Shown piece by piece: positions 1-9,598 of a stretch of DNA of 64,000 nt. Source of the stretch: Pirellulimonas nuda. GTDB lineage: Bacteria > Planctomycetota > Planctomycetia > Pirellulales > Lacipirellulaceae. How positions within the stretch are numbered: the stretch's first letter is position 1; every line of letters starts with the position of its first letter. The translations under genes and the position numbers were made by a program. The stretch is taken from positions 6,422,905-6,486,904 of the forward strand of contig NZ_CP036291.1 of assembly GCF_007750855.1 (NCBI RefSeq). The letters run 5' to 3'. Below the pieces are notes generated by a model. It was not told the DNA's origin. It ran no database searches and saw only the letters and a program-made list of their open reading frames with translations.

Positions 1-291
1 GCCGAAGGGACCCTGGCGGAACTAATCGACCGCACCGTGGGGCGCGCCCGCGCGGTGCAGGTGAAGATCGACGGTTCCGCGTCCCGGTTGGCCGGGATGC
101 ACTGGGACAACCTTTGGTACGACCCGGCCGACGCCACGCTGCGGGGCAGGGTGGTCGATATCGCGGCGGAGCTGCCGCCGCTGCTGGCGCGGATCGGCGC
201 CGCGGGGGGGAGGGTTGAGGACGTAACCGTGGCGGCGCCGACGCTTCACACCGTCTTTCTTCACCTGACCGGACGGGAGCTGCGCGAATGA
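1..291 (+). CDS. ABC transporter ATP-binding protein, C-terminal part
   Basis: This is the last 96 codons of a gene that begins before the window; the frame is open from base 1 to the TGA at 289-291. No Walker motifs remain. What is visible is the small C-terminal region typical of exporter-type ATPases (CcmA/NatA class), ending in a stretch with TLHTVFLHLTGRELRE, which resembles the usual tail of these proteins (a conserved E/D-x-x-F-x-x-L-T-G pattern). The stop overlaps the ATG of the next gene (ATGA), so the two are translationally coupled and probably form one exporter. The substrate cannot be told from the sequence. The family call rests on the tail motif and on the permease directly downstream. 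Confidence 0.75.
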   Translation, partial: AEGTLAELIDRTVGRARAVQVKIDGSASRLAGMHWDNLWYDPADATLRGRVVDIAAELPPLLARIGAAGGRVEDVTVAAPTLHTVFLHLTGRELRE

Positions 292-1460
292 TCGCCCAAG
301 TGATGCGGATCGGCTTCCAGCGGCTCTGGCACGGCAGGCTCGAGATGCTGCTGGTGTTCATCGTGCCGGTGGTGTTCTTCAGCATCTTCGCGTTGATCTT
401 TGATCGCCGCGAGGAGGTGGGCAGCGGGGAGGTTGCGACCGCGCTGGTCGACCTCGATCAAACCCCACTCAGCCGAGCCGTGTTCGCGCGGCTGGCCTCC
501 GACCCGCTGCTGCGGGTGTCGACCGCCGCCCCCCCGACGGAACCGGCCGAGTGGGAAGACCTGACCGCGTCGTGCCAGGAGGTGCTCAGCGGTCGGGCGA
601 AGCTAGCGATCGTCGCCCCGGCGGGGTGGGCGGACAGCCTGATGCGGAGCGACCCCCTGACGCTCACGATCGCCGCGGACACGTCCGATCCTGTCGCGCC
701 GCGCGTGGTTGAGGCGCTGGTGCACCAGGCGGTCGGGCGGACGATCGCCGAGCTTCAGATCCCGGCCTCGCCGGCGGCGGGGTCCTCTCCGGAGGCCGTG
801 GCGTCCCCGTTCGGGGCGCCGGTCCGCGTGCTCGACCTGCTCGCCGAGGGGAAGTCGAACCCGGTGGTCTCGCAGTTTGCGGCCGGGATCGCGGTGATGT
901 TCCTGCTGTTCACGGCAAGCGGGAACGCCGGATCGCTGCTGGAAGAAGAAGAAACACAGACGCTCGAACGCCTGATGTGCAGCCGGCTGTCGATGTCGAA
1001 GCTGCTGCTGGGCAAGTGGCTGTTTCTGGCGTCGATCGGGTTCTTGCAGGTGCTGGTGATGTTCGGCTGGGCCCAACTGATGTTCGGCGTCGACGTCCTC
1101 GGGCGGCTGCCGGGCTTCTTGTTGATGACGGCGGTCACCGCCGGCGCCGCGGCGAGCCTGGCGCTCGCCATGGCCGCGGCGTGCCGGTCGCGCGCCCAAC
1201 TGAACGCGGTGTCGACGATCTTGATCCTCACCATGTCCGCCGTGGGCGGCAGCATGGTGCCGCGCTACGTGATGAGCGAGTCGATGCAACAGTTCGGCCG
1301 CGCAACGTTCAACGCCTGGGCCATCGATGGCTACAACAAGCTCTTCTGGCGGAACCTGCCCGCGACGCAGCTCGGCCCCGAGCTGGCCGTGATGGCCGTG
1401 TCCGCCGTGGCGCTGCTGGTGATCGCCAGGGTGCTGGCGATGCGGTGGGAAACCGCGTGA
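288..1460 (+). CDS. ABC-2 type transporter permease
   Basis: A 390-residue integral membrane protein. One hydrophobic helix lies near residues 19-40 (ending VPVVFFSIFALIF), followed by a soluble loop of roughly 160 residues and then five or so hydrophobic helices from about residue 195 to the end. The sequence EEEETQTLERL just after the second helix is the conserved cytoplasmic signature of ABC-2 permeases such as YhaP/NatB/DrrB. It starts 4 bases inside the preceding ATPase gene, so both should form one efflux transporter in the cytoplasmic membrane. The large extracytoplasmic loop after the first helix is normal for this subfamily. The substrate is unknown. Confidence 0.88.
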   Translation: MIAQVMRIGFQRLWHGRLEMLLVFIVPVVFFSIFALIFDRREEVGSGEVATALVDLDQTPLSRAVFARLASDPLLRVSTAAPPTEPAEWEDLTASCQEVLSGRAKLAIVAPAGWADSLMRSDPLTLTIAADTSDPVAPRVVEALVHQAVGRTIAELQIPASPAAGSSPEAVASPFGAPVRVLDLLAEGKSNPVVSQFAAGIAVMFLLFTASGNAGSLLEEEETQTLERLMCSRLSMSKLLLGKWLFLASIGFLQVLVMFGWAQLMFGVDVLGRLPGFLLMTAVTAGAAASLALAMAAACRSRAQLNAVSTILILTMSAVGGSMVPRYVMSESMQQFGRATFNAWAIDGYNKLFWRNLPATQLGPELAVMAVSAVALLVIARVLAMRWETA

Positions 1461-1502
1461 GCGGCGCGTAGGTTCCCTCCCGCATTGCCCGCTGCGCCGC
1501 TT

Positions 1503-2897
1503 CTAGCGGCGCCGCACGGGCCGCGATGCCGACCGCACCGGGGGGGCGGGCGTGCTCGACTGCGGCTGGAACACCGTCAGGCCGTCGATCAGGTCGCGGT
1601 CGTGATCCGCCAGCCGGTCGGCGACGTCCTGCGCGGCGGTGACCGCCACGGAGGTCTGCTCTCCCCCCGGGTGCAGCACCAAGAAGTACCGCTGCTCAAC
1701 CGGGACCGACTCGACGACCCCCTGGACTACCAACGCCAGGCACCGCGATCCGTTGTCGGTCGCCCACTCTTCGGCGCGGGCGACAGTGCCGAAGCGTTCG
1801 CCGGCGGCGGCGCGCACCTCGGACTCGAAGGCGGCCAGAGTCGGCGCCGCGGACGACCTGCCGGTGGGCAGGCGGCGGATGGTGGCGTCGGCCACCACCA
1901 CCGGTCCCACGGCGCGTCGCAGCGTCACCGACCCGCGGTCACGCGCCGCGACGTACCACTGCCGGTCGTGGCGGGCGGCGATCCCCAGACCGGGCTCACG
2001 CAGCTCGAGAACCATCGACTCGTCCATGGGGACCACCTCGATCTGCTTCACGTGCTGGTCCGACAACGGTTCCGACAACGCGATGGGGCTCAAGGCGAAG
2101 CGCGTCTTGATGATCCCCTCGAAGCCGGGGGTCGCGGGCCCCGGGCGGCGGTTCTCTCGGACCGCCCAGTTGACCTGGGTGAGCATCTCGCGGCCACGGT
2201 CGAACAGACCGACGGCGCGGATCTCGAAGTCGGCCGCCGAGCCCTCGATCGCTCCGGTGACCGTGCCGGCCCACTCCAGCTTTGCGTAACGCGGGTTCGC
2301 CTCGACCACTTGGCCGCGGACGCTGCAGTCTGAAACGCCCTGCACCCCCAGCAGCGGCCCCATCACGTCGCTGGGCACGGCCCACTGGGCGCGTTCGGCC
2401 ACGGGCTCGGCCGGTAGCAGGCCGTCTAGCCGCAGCGTGTCTCCGATCACCGTGATCAGGTCGAGCTCTTCGCGGCGCAGCGGTCCGTTGGGGCAGAACA
2501 ACACCCCGTCCCCCTCGCGCGTTTCCGCAACAATCGTCTGGTGCTCTGGCGCCAACGCGCGGCCGATCTGCTCGCCGTCGATCCGCAGCGTGGCCGAGGC
2601 CTGGCGGTAGTGGCGGATGGACCGCGGGGTCTCGCCGGCGCCCGGCCTGACGAGCTGGCGTTCGTCGTAGTTCAGGGCGCCACGGACGGTAAGCGGCATT
2701 TTCCGGACCGCGGTTTCCCGCTCGGCGCCCTTGAGGGCGGGCAGGTGGGCCTTGGCGATCACCACGCCGTCGATCTCAATCTCTGTGGCGACCTGGACCG
2801 CCGGGTGGGCCTGAGAGGGCTTCAGCGGGATCGGGCCCGCCGCGGCGGCCAACTGGCAGGTTGCTAGGACGATCGTGACTGCTGCGATTCTTGCCAT
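1503..2897 (-). CDS. Secreted protein of unknown function
   Basis: 464 residues from the ATG at 2897, chosen because it opens a good signal peptide (MARIAAVTIVLATCQLAAAA, cleavage likely after the alanine run) and is preceded by a purine-rich GGGAAGAAGG. An upstream in-frame start at 3029 would bury the signal peptide and is less likely. The mature protein looks like a chain of beta-rich segments with no catalytic motif I recognise. The middle (VRENRRPGPATPGFEGI) and the alternation of FDRGREMLTQVNWAVREN hint at a surface or periplasmic role. It is convergent with the ABC permease gene and divergent from the sigma-factor gene. Function unknown; I expect relatives mainly in Planctomycetes. Confidence 0.75.
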   Translation of the reverse strand: MARIAAVTIVLATCQLAAAAGPIPLKPSQAHPAVQVATEIEIDGVVIAKAHLPALKGAERETAVRKMPLTVRGALNYDERQLVRPGAGETPRSIRHYRQASATLRIDGEQIGRALAPEHQTIVAETREGDGVLFCPNGPLRREELDLITVIGDTLRLDGLLPAEPVAERAQWAVPSDVMGPLLGVQGVSDCSVRGQVVEANPRYAKLEWAGTVTGAIEGSAADFEIRAVGLFDRGREMLTQVNWAVRENRRPGPATPGFEGIIKTRFALSPIALSEPLSDQHVKQIEVVPMDESMVLELREPGLGIAARHDRQWYVAARDRGSVTLRRAVGPVVVADATIRRLPTGRSSAAPTLAAFESEVRAAAGERFGTVARAEEWATDNGSRCLALVVQGVVESVPVEQRYFLVLHPGGEQTSVAVTAAQDVADRLADHDRDLIDGLTVFQPQSSTPAPPVRSASRPVRRR

Positions 2898-3471
2898 ACC
2901 GGCGCCTTCTTCCCTGGGCGGATTCTCTGGTCCAGAACGTTCCCTAGGAGTCTCATCGACGCCGCCCGGCCATAGAGTCCAACGCAATGAAAATCGATCG
3001 CTGGCTGTTAGTTTGGGCGGGATCGGCACGCGCAGCTCGGCGCCCGCGGCTCACCACGGCCAGCAACGCCGCTAGGAGGCGATTATCGACGTAAACTCAA
3101 ATCAGGAAACACCTTAGAGACAACTTGCGCGTCTCGAGACGCGCCACACTGGGGGAGAAATCGACAGCGCGCGAACTTTCTATCGACCCAAAGCGACCTA
3201 TCTGCGTACAACAGGTGTCGACTTAGTTCGCTAGCAAGGGTTGCCTCGGGGCCACGAACGCCGTAGCCCCCCCGGCGGCCGCTAGCAACCACGCCGACGA
3301 TTGCTCGCAGGGAATCGGCCACACGCAGCCCTTCTTCGTTACGGAGAGGCAGCACACCGGAGAGGCCGCCGTGTAGAGGCGGCCTCCGCGAGACTAAAGG
3401 AGGAAGGATCAATTCGAAGACGCCGCGCTGCTAGCGTTGGGGTCGCCAGGAACAGGAGAGAGGGGCCAACC
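2898..3471. other. Intergenic region upstream of the sigma-factor gene
   Basis: 574 bases between two divergent genes. The part from about 3080 to 3250 is noticeably less GC-rich than the coding DNA around it and is the likely place for the sigma gene promoter and a long 5' leader. I could not pick a convincing -35/-10 pair, riboswitch or small RNA by eye. The frame of the sigma gene is open upstream to 3301, but that stretch does not read like protein. Confidence 0.4.
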
Positions 3472-5136
3472 ATGAACCGCGCATATCGCCACAACGTGAT
3501 CGACCGCCTGCACGAGCAGCTATCGCGGTACGCGCCGCGCACCAAGCGGGTGGAACAGATCGAGACCACCGAGCGGCTGATCGCCGAGATCGACCCGGAG
3601 AAGGTCTACCCGTACGAGTGGGTGGCCTTCCGCGTCACCGGCTACCGCCCCAACGACGACGCCGCGGTGAAGATCCCGGGCGCCGACCTGATGCACGACC
3701 TGCGTCTGCTGGTGGAGGACCTGTCGGACTCCATCGACCTCCCGGCCGACGCCGTGGGCGAGCAGGTGCTGACCGTCGAGCAACTGGCCGAGCAGTTCAA
3801 CGTTTCTACGAAGACCATCTCGCGTTGGCGCGAGCTGGGCTTGGTGAGCCGGCGACTGGTCTTCGACGGGCGCAAGCGCGTCGGTTTCCTCCGCAGCAGC
3901 GTCGACCGGTTCGTGCGGAACAACCAGGACCGCGTTGAGCGCGGCGCCCGTTTCAGCCAGATGAGCGACGCCCAGCGGCAGGAGTTGCTGGAGCGCGCCC
4001 GTCGCTTGGCCGCGGCCGGCGCCTGCCAGGCCGAGGTCGTTCGGCGGATCGCGGTCGAGACCGGACGCAGCGTTGAGACGATCCGCCAGACCATCCGGCA
4101 GTTCGACAGCGAGCACGCGGAGCTGGCGATCTTCCCGGACCTGACCGGCCCGCTGAACGAGGCCCAGAAGGACCGCATCTTCGCCGACTTCACGGCCGGC
4201 GTTTCGGTCGATCGGTTGTCGAAGCGGTACGCCCGCACGCCGACCACGGTCTACCGGGTGGTGAACGAGTCGCGTGCCGCTGGGGTGATGGAGCTCCCGC
4301 TCGATTTCATCCCGAACCCGCGTTTCAGCCGCAAGGGCGCCGACGCGGCGTGCCTGAGCCCGATGCCGGGCGCCGACGAGCCGCAGAAGAAGGTCCGCCG
4401 CCCCGCCGACCTGCCCCCGTACTTGGCGAGCTTGTACGAGATGCCGCTGCTCACGCGCGAGCAGGAGCAGCACATCTTCCGCAAGTACAACTACCTGAAG
4501 TACAAGGCGGCCAAGCTGCGCGAGCAGCTCGACCCCGACCGGCCGAAGGCCTCGTTGATGGACGAGATCGAGTCGATCTATCAGCAGGCGGTGGAAACGA
4601 AGAATCAGATCGCCAAGGCGAACCTGCGGCTGGTGGTCTCCATCGCCAAGCGGCACGTCACGGCCGATCAGAACTTCTTCGAGCTGGTCAGCGACGGCAA
4701 CATGTCGCTGCTCAGGGCGATCGAGAAGTTCGACTTCGCCCGCGGCAACAAGTTCAGCACGTACGCGAGCTGGGCGATCATGAAGAACTTTGCCCGGACC
4801 ATCCCGGGCGAGTACAAGATCCGCGATCGCTTCCGCACCAGCCACGACGAGCTGTTCACCGCGACCGAGGAGCGCCGAGACGACCCGCAGATCCACGAGA
4901 ACGCGCAGCGGATCCGCGAGGACGCCGTCCGCAAGATGCTGCACAAGCTCGACGAGCGTGAGCAGCAGATCGTGATCTCTCGGTTCGGCCTCGACCATTC
5001 CGAAGAGCCGCTGACGCTCAAAGAGGTCGGCGCCAAGATGGGGGTCACCAAGGAGCGGATCCGCCAGATCGAGGTGCGGGCGCTCAACAAGCTGCGGGCC
5101 GTGGCCCGGGACGAGAAGATCGCCATCGAAGACTAG
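3472..5136 (+). CDS. Sigma-70 family RNA polymerase sigma factor with N-terminal helix-turn-helix array
   Basis: 554 residues from the ATG at 3472, preceded by the purine-rich stretch CAGGAGAGAGGGGCC. The C-terminal third is a clear sigma factor: a region 1.2-like stretch (about 315-340, LYEMPLLTREQEQHIFRKYN), region 2 with NLRLVVSIAKRHV, FELVSDGNMSLLRAIEKFD and FSTYASWAIMKN (about 390-450), and region 4 with VGAKMGVTKERIRQIE (about 515-545). The link between regions 2 and 4 is only some 40 residues, so region 3 appears to be missing or very short. The first 280 residues contain three helix-turn-helix-like segments: LTVEQLAEQFNVSTKTISRW near 100, a second with TGRSVETIRQTIRQ near 190, and a third with YARTPTTVYRVV near 245. 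The gene stands alone and ends in a strong terminator. It is not a normal housekeeping RpoD. Sigma activity is well supported; regulon and inducer are unknown. Confidence 0.9.
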   Translation: MNRAYRHNVIDRLHEQLSRYAPRTKRVEQIETTERLIAEIDPEKVYPYEWVAFRVTGYRPNDDAAVKIPGADLMHDLRLLVEDLSDSIDLPADAVGEQVLTVEQLAEQFNVSTKTISRWRELGLVSRRLVFDGRKRVGFLRSSVDRFVRNNQDRVERGARFSQMSDAQRQELLERARRLAAAGACQAEVVRRIAVETGRSVETIRQTIRQFDSEHAELAIFPDLTGPLNEAQKDRIFADFTAGVSVDRLSKRYARTPTTVYRVVNESRAAGVMELPLDFIPNPRFSRKGADAACLSPMPGADEPQKKVRRPADLPPYLASLYEMPLLTREQEQHIFRKYNYLKYKAAKLREQLDPDRPKASLMDEIESIYQQAVETKNQIAKANLRLVVSIAKRHVTADQNFFELVSDGNMSLLRAIEKFDFARGNKFSTYASWAIMKNFARTIPGEYKIRDRFRTSHDELFTATEERRDDPQIHENAQRIREDAVRKMLHKLDEREQQIVISRFGLDHSEEPLTLKEVGAKMGVTKERIRQIEVRALNKLRAVARDEKIAIED

Positions 5137-5161
5137 CGCACAAGCGCTTCTGTCCGATTGA

Positions 5162-5206
5162 AGCCGGCCGGCGGGGATTCCCCGCCGGCCGGCTCTTTTT
5201 TTTTTG
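5162..5206 (+). terminator. Rho-independent terminator after the sigma-factor gene
   Basis: A perfect 15-base inverted repeat (arms GCCGGCCGGCGGGGA-like and its complement) with a 3-base loop is followed by ten T residues at 5196-5205. It begins about 26 bases after the sigma gene stop. Confidence 0.93.
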
Positions 5207-5327
5207 CGCAGACCGGCGCCGCGGCCCCCCCCACACCCCGGGCCGGCGGGCCGGCTCACCTACCCCACCTTACTAAGCCCGTGTAGACTCGCGTGCCACC
5301 TCACGCGTGACGACTCGATCCGGGCTG

Positions 5328-7214
5328 ATGAACGACTACGTCACTATCTCGATCTACCTAGCCGCCGTGCTGGCGCTCGGCATCGCAGCGCAGTGGATCG
5401 CTTGGTGGCGTAAGCTGCCCGCCATCCTGCTGCTGCTGGTCTTCGGGCTGCTGCTGGGCTGGCAAGCCGGCCCGCCGCGGCTGTGGGTGGGAGACAAGGC
5501 CATCCCGCCCATGACCAGCCTCGCCGTGGGCGTGGTGCTGTTCGAGGGGGGGCTGAGCCTCCGCTGGCGCGAGATCCGCGAGACCAGCAGCGTGGTCGTG
5601 CGGCTGGTTTCTGTGGGCCTGCTGATCACCTGGGTGGGGGCTGCGCTGGCCGCCCACTACTTGGCCGGCTTCTCGTGGGGGCTGGCGACGCTCACCGGGG
5701 CGCTGCTCACCGTCAGCGGTCCGACGGTCATCATGCCGCTGCTGCGCCAGGTGCGTCCCGAGCGCAAGATCGGCTCGGTGATTAAGTGGGAAGGGATCGT
5801 TAACGACCCGATCGGCGCGGTGCTGGCGGCCCTGGTGTTCGAGGTGGTCGCCCACGGCGGCGGCGGGCTCGCCACCGAGTGGTTCAACGGCCTGGCCTGG
5901 AGCCTGTGCGTCGGCGCGGTGCTGGGCGCCGTCACCGCGCTGGTGATCGTTGAGCTGCTGGCCCGCTTCTGGGTGCCCGACTACCTCCAGAACGGCGTGA
6001 TCCTGTCGCTGGTGATGCTGGTGTTCGCGGTCTCAAACTACTTGCAGCACGAGTCGGGGCTGATCACCGTGACGGTGATCGGCGTGTGGCTGGCCAACCA
6101 GCGGCGCGCCTCGGTGAAGCACGTCATCGAGTTCAAAGAGAACCTGCGCGTGCTGCTGATCTCGGTGCTGTTCATCATCTTGTCTTCCCGCGTGCAGATC
6201 ACGATGGCGGACATCAACCGCCTCGGGTGGGGGGGGCTGCTGTTCCCCGTGGTGCTGATCCTGCTCGTGCGGCCGCTGGCCGTCTTTGTCTCCACGATCG
6301 GCGCCCCGCTCAACTGGCGCGAGAAGACGATGCTGGCCTGGGTCCACCCCCGCGGCATCGTGGCCGCCGCGGTCGCCTCGTTGTTCGCCATAGAGCTCTC
6401 CCAGCAGAGCCGCGGCGCCGAAGCCGGCGAGCTGGCCGCGGGGCTCACCGGCGAGGGGCAGCAGCTTGTGGTGCTGGTGTTCCTGACCATCGTGCTCACC
6501 GTGACGGTGTACGGCCTGACGCTCGGCCCGCTTGCGCGCCGCCTGGGCCTGTCGCGGCAGAACCCGCAGGGGGTGCTGTTCGCCGGCGCCTCGCCGATGA
6601 TCCGCGAGCTGGCGACGGCGATCCAGAAGGAAGGCTTCCACACCGTGCTGGTGGACACCAACCCGCAGAACGTGGCGGCGGCGCGGCTGGCGGGCATCCC
6701 GGTGGTTTACGCGGCCATCGGCAGCGAGTTCATCCACGACGAGATCGACCTGGGAGACGTCGGCCGCCTGCTGGCGATGACCCCCAACGACGAGGTGAAC
6801 GCCATCGCCGCGATGGAGTTCGCCCCGGAGCTCGGCGGCGCCAACGTCTACCAGATCGCCCCCTCGCAACGCAGCCAGGAGCGGCTCCAACGCATCCCCG
6901 CCCACCGCCGCGGCAGGGTGCTGTTCCGCGACGGCCTCACGTACGACGACCTGCAGAACCGCTTCGCCCAGGGCGCGCAGATCAAGAAGACCTCGCTCAG
7001 CAAAGACTTCACCTACGCCGCGTTCCGCGCCAAGTACGGCGAGGCGGCCGTGGTGCTGTTCGCCGTCCCCGAAAAGGGCCGGTTGATCGTCAACACGGCC
7101 AAGACGCCGCTTGAGCCCAAGGCCGGCTACAAGCTGATCGCCCTGATCGATCCGAGCGCTGTGGTCGCGGGCGACTCCGCGATCCTCACGCCCGCAAGCG
7201 ACGCGCCGGCTTAG
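5328..7214 (+). CDS. Cation/proton antiporter (CPA1 type) with C-terminal TrkA-N/TrkA-C-like domains
   Basis: 628 residues from the ATG at 5328; an in-frame GTG at 5307 is possible. The first 400 residues form about a dozen membrane helices of a Na+(K+)/H+ exchanger, with the conserved TVSGPTVIMPLLRQVRPE and NDPIGAVLAAL stretches that carry the transport Asp, and WVHPRGIVAAAVASLFA near residue 345. After about residue 415 a soluble nucleotide-binding domain follows (VLFAGASPMIRELATAIQ, then VVYAAIGSEFIHDEIDLGDV), which is a TrkA-N/RCK fold, and the last 90 residues resemble TrkA-C. Such fused proteins usually exchange K+ or Na+ for protons in the inner membrane and are gated by nucleotides. 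The GxGxxG loop appears as GASPMI, so the nucleotide site may be altered. Confidence 0.9.
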   Translation: MNDYVTISIYLAAVLALGIAAQWIAWWRKLPAILLLLVFGLLLGWQAGPPRLWVGDKAIPPMTSLAVGVVLFEGGLSLRWREIRETSSVVVRLVSVGLLITWVGAALAAHYLAGFSWGLATLTGALLTVSGPTVIMPLLRQVRPERKIGSVIKWEGIVNDPIGAVLAALVFEVVAHGGGGLATEWFNGLAWSLCVGAVLGAVTALVIVELLARFWVPDYLQNGVILSLVMLVFAVSNYLQHESGLITVTVIGVWLANQRRASVKHVIEFKENLRVLLISVLFIILSSRVQITMADINRLGWGGLLFPVVLILLVRPLAVFVSTIGAPLNWREKTMLAWVHPRGIVAAAVASLFAIELSQQSRGAEAGELAAGLTGEGQQLVVLVFLTIVLTVTVYGLTLGPLARRLGLSRQNPQGVLFAGASPMIRELATAIQKEGFHTVLVDTNPQNVAAARLAGIPVVYAAIGSEFIHDEIDLGDVGRLLAMTPNDEVNAIAAMEFAPELGGANVYQIAPSQRSQERLQRIPAHRRGRVLFRDGLTYDDLQNRFAQGAQIKKTSLSKDFTYAAFRAKYGEAAVVLFAVPEKGRLIVNTAKTPLEPKAGYKLIALIDPSAVVAGDSAILTPASDAPA

Positions 7215-7236
7215 GCCGCCGCGCCCTCACGCCGCC

Positions 7237-9438
7237 ATGGCCCCCCTCCATCGACTCCGCGCGTTGAGCCTGTTGATGACGCTAGCAACCACCGCAACCG
7301 CCGGCGAAAGCTTCCTGCGTCAGTTCGCCGCGACCAGTCGGTTCCGGCTCGGCGAACCCTCCAACGTCTGCCCCACGCCCGACGGCGACGCGGTGCTGTT
7401 CCTCCGTTCGGGGCCAAGGAGCTTTGTCCGCGACCTGTACACGCTGGACGTCGCGACGGGGGTCGAGCAGCGGCTCGCCTCGGCCGACACCCTGCTGGAG
7501 GGCAAATCGGAAGAGCTCACCGACGCAGAGCTGGCCCGCCGCGAGCGGATGCGGCTCTCGGCCCGCGGCATCGCGACGTTCGAGCTCTCCCGCGACGGCA
7601 AGCAACTGCTGATCCCCCTCTCGGGCCGGCTCTACCTGCTCGATCGACAGACGCGGGGCGTCACCCAGTTGGAGATCGACGCCGAAACTCCCATCGACGC
7701 CAGGCTCTCTCCGGACGGCGCCAAGGCGGCTTTTGTTTCCGACGGCGATCTGTACGTGCACGACATCGCGTCGAAAACGACGCGACGCCTGACCCACGGC
7801 GCCGACGAGGACCTGAGCCACGGCCTGGCAGAGTTTGTCGCCCAGGAAGAGATGGCCCGCATGCACGGCTACTGGTGGAGCCCAGACAGCCGACAGATCG
7901 CCTATCAACAAACGGACACCGCGGACGTTGAGCGTTGGCTAATCGCCGACCCGGCCAACCCCGCCAAGCCGCCCACCCAGTGGCCCTACCCGCGGCCGGG
8001 GATGACCAACGCAGCGGTCCGCCTGGGGGTGGTGTCGGTCGACGGGGGCGAGACCCACTGGGTCGACTGGGGCAGCACCGACTCGGCCGCTGGGTTCCCC
8101 TACTTGGCCTCGGTCGCCTGGAGCGACAACGCCCCGCTCACCCTGCTGGTGCAGAACCGCACGCAAACCGCCGAGCGGCTGCTGGCGGTCGATCCCGACA
8201 CGGGGGGCACGCGGGAACTGCTCAGCGAGACCGACGACGCGTGGCTTAACCTCGAAGGCTCGACCCCCCGGTGGCTCGCCGACGGCGCGTCCTTCTTGTG
8301 GGCCAGCGAACGCTCCGGCGCGTGGCGGCTCGAGCTGCGCAGCGCCGAGGGGGCGTTGATCCGTACGCTCACTCCGCCGGGGCTGGGCTACCGACGCGTG
8401 GTGCACCTGGATGAGGCCGCCGGTTCGGTGGTGGTCTCCGGGGGGCCCGACCCAACGCAAACCCAACTATTCCGCGTGCCGCTGGACGGCCGGGGCGAGC
8501 CCGAACCGCTCACGCCTGCGGCCGGCGTCTACTCGGCCGTGTACGCCAAGCGGGGGGGCGTGTGCGTGCGTACGGCGAGCGGCCTGGCGGGGCCCTCGCA
8601 GCACGTCGTCCTCCGCGGCGACGGCAGCCGCGCAGGAGAGCTGCGGAACGTCGCCGAAACGCCGCCGTTTGAACCCAACGTCGAGCTGACCAAGGTCGGC
8701 GACGGCCCCGGCCTCTACGCCGCGGTGGTCCGCCCGCGGGACTTCGACCCAAGCAAGAAGTACCCGGTGCTCGTAAACGTCTACGCCGGCCCGCACGCCC
8801 AGCTCGTCACCCACAACGGACGCGGCTACCTGCTGAACCAGTGGCTCGCCGACCAGGGGTACGTGGTGGTGCTGATCGACGGCCGCGGCACGCCGTCGCG
8901 CGGCAGGGCGTGGGAGCGCGTCATCAAGCACAACCTGATCGAGGCCCCGCTCGAAGACCAGGTCGCCGGCCTGCAGGCGCTCGGCGCCAAGCACCCGGAG
9001 CTCGACCTTGCCCGCGTCGGCGTCTACGGCTGGTCGTTCGGCGGTTACTGCTCTGCGATGGCGGTGATGCAGCGGCCCGACGTGTTCCGCGTCGGCGTCG
9101 CCGGCGCCCCGGTCGCCGACTTCCGCGACTACGACACCCACTACACCGAACGCTACCTGGGCCTGCCGGAAGACAACACCGCCGGCTACGACGCCTCAAG
9201 CGTGCTCACCCACGCCGACCGCCTCACCCGGCCGCTGCTCATCATCCACGGAACCGCCGACGACAACGTCTACTTCCTGCACAGCGTGAAAATGAGCAAC
9301 GCGCTATTGCGCGCGGGCCGGCCGCACGACTTCCTGCCGCTAATGGGGCAGACGCATATGGTCTCCGAGCCCGAGGTCGTCGAGCGGATGTACCAGCGGA
9401 TGGCGGGCTACTTCGCCTCGCATCTACAGACGGAATAG
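7237..9438 (+). CDS. S9 family prolyl oligopeptidase / dipeptidyl peptidase IV-like
   Basis: 733 residues with a short signal peptide (MAPLHRLRALSLLMTLATTA). Residues about 45-480 form the beta-propeller (DPP IV N-terminal domain, with typical RLSPDGAKAAFVSDGDLYV blades). Residues 500-733 are the alpha/beta hydrolase domain: nucleophile Ser600 in GWSFGGYC, acid Asp675 or Asp676 in HGTADDNVYF, and His707 in GQTHMVSEPE, so the triad is complete. It also keeps the Glu pair in LAEFVAQEEMARM, which in DPP IV relatives binds the N-terminus of the substrate; this supports release of N-terminal dipeptides. Predicted to be periplasmic. A repeat (family A) begins at the base after the stop codon. Confidence 0.93.
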   Translation: MAPLHRLRALSLLMTLATTATAGESFLRQFAATSRFRLGEPSNVCPTPDGDAVLFLRSGPRSFVRDLYTLDVATGVEQRLASADTLLEGKSEELTDAELARRERMRLSARGIATFELSRDGKQLLIPLSGRLYLLDRQTRGVTQLEIDAETPIDARLSPDGAKAAFVSDGDLYVHDIASKTTRRLTHGADEDLSHGLAEFVAQEEMARMHGYWWSPDSRQIAYQQTDTADVERWLIADPANPAKPPTQWPYPRPGMTNAAVRLGVVSVDGGETHWVDWGSTDSAAGFPYLASVAWSDNAPLTLLVQNRTQTAERLLAVDPDTGGTRELLSETDDAWLNLEGSTPRWLADGASFLWASERSGAWRLELRSAEGALIRTLTPPGLGYRRVVHLDEAAGSVVVSGGPDPTQTQLFRVPLDGRGEPEPLTPAAGVYSAVYAKRGGVCVRTASGLAGPSQHVVLRGDGSRAGELRNVAETPPFEPNVELTKVGDGPGLYAAVVRPRDFDPSKKYPVLVNVYAGPHAQLVTHNGRGYLLNQWLADQGYVVVLIDGRGTPSRGRAWERVIKHNLIEAPLEDQVAGLQALGAKHPELDLARVGVYGWSFGGYCSAMAVMQRPDVFRVGVAGAPVADFRDYDTHYTERYLGLPEDNTAGYDASSVLTHADRLTRPLLIIHGTADDNVYFLHSVKMSNALLRAGRPHDFLPLMGQTHMVSEPEVVERMYQRMAGYFASHLQTE

Positions 9439-9585
9439 CCACAAGAAGGCACAAGAAGCACAAAGGAAGGGTCGCACGAAAAGTGGCAAAGAGGCCAAGC
9501 TCACTTCCTCAACTTCTTTGCGCTTTCGCGTCATTGCGAGAGTTCCGTCCGTCCTGTCTTTGTGCTTCTTTGTGCCTTTTCGTGG
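9439..9585. repeat. Family A inverted-arm repeat between S9 peptidase and carA
   Basis: Left arm starts at 9439, directly after the TAG stop of the peptidase, with the consensus GGCACAAGAAGCACAAAG. The right arm ends at 9585 as its inverted copy, TTTGTGCCTTTTCGTGG on the plus strand, 13 bases before the carA stop. The two genes are convergent, so a long hairpin could form on either transcript and act as a shared 3' end. Confidence 0.85.
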
Positions 9586-9598
9586 CCAACTTCATCCG

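Noticed and set aside
3520-5259. Long open frame (579 codons) antisense to the sigma-factor gene
   Set aside because: It mirrors the sigma gene codon by codon, has Leu/Arg/Asp/Val-rich low complexity, and no domain. It is a product of high third-position GC.
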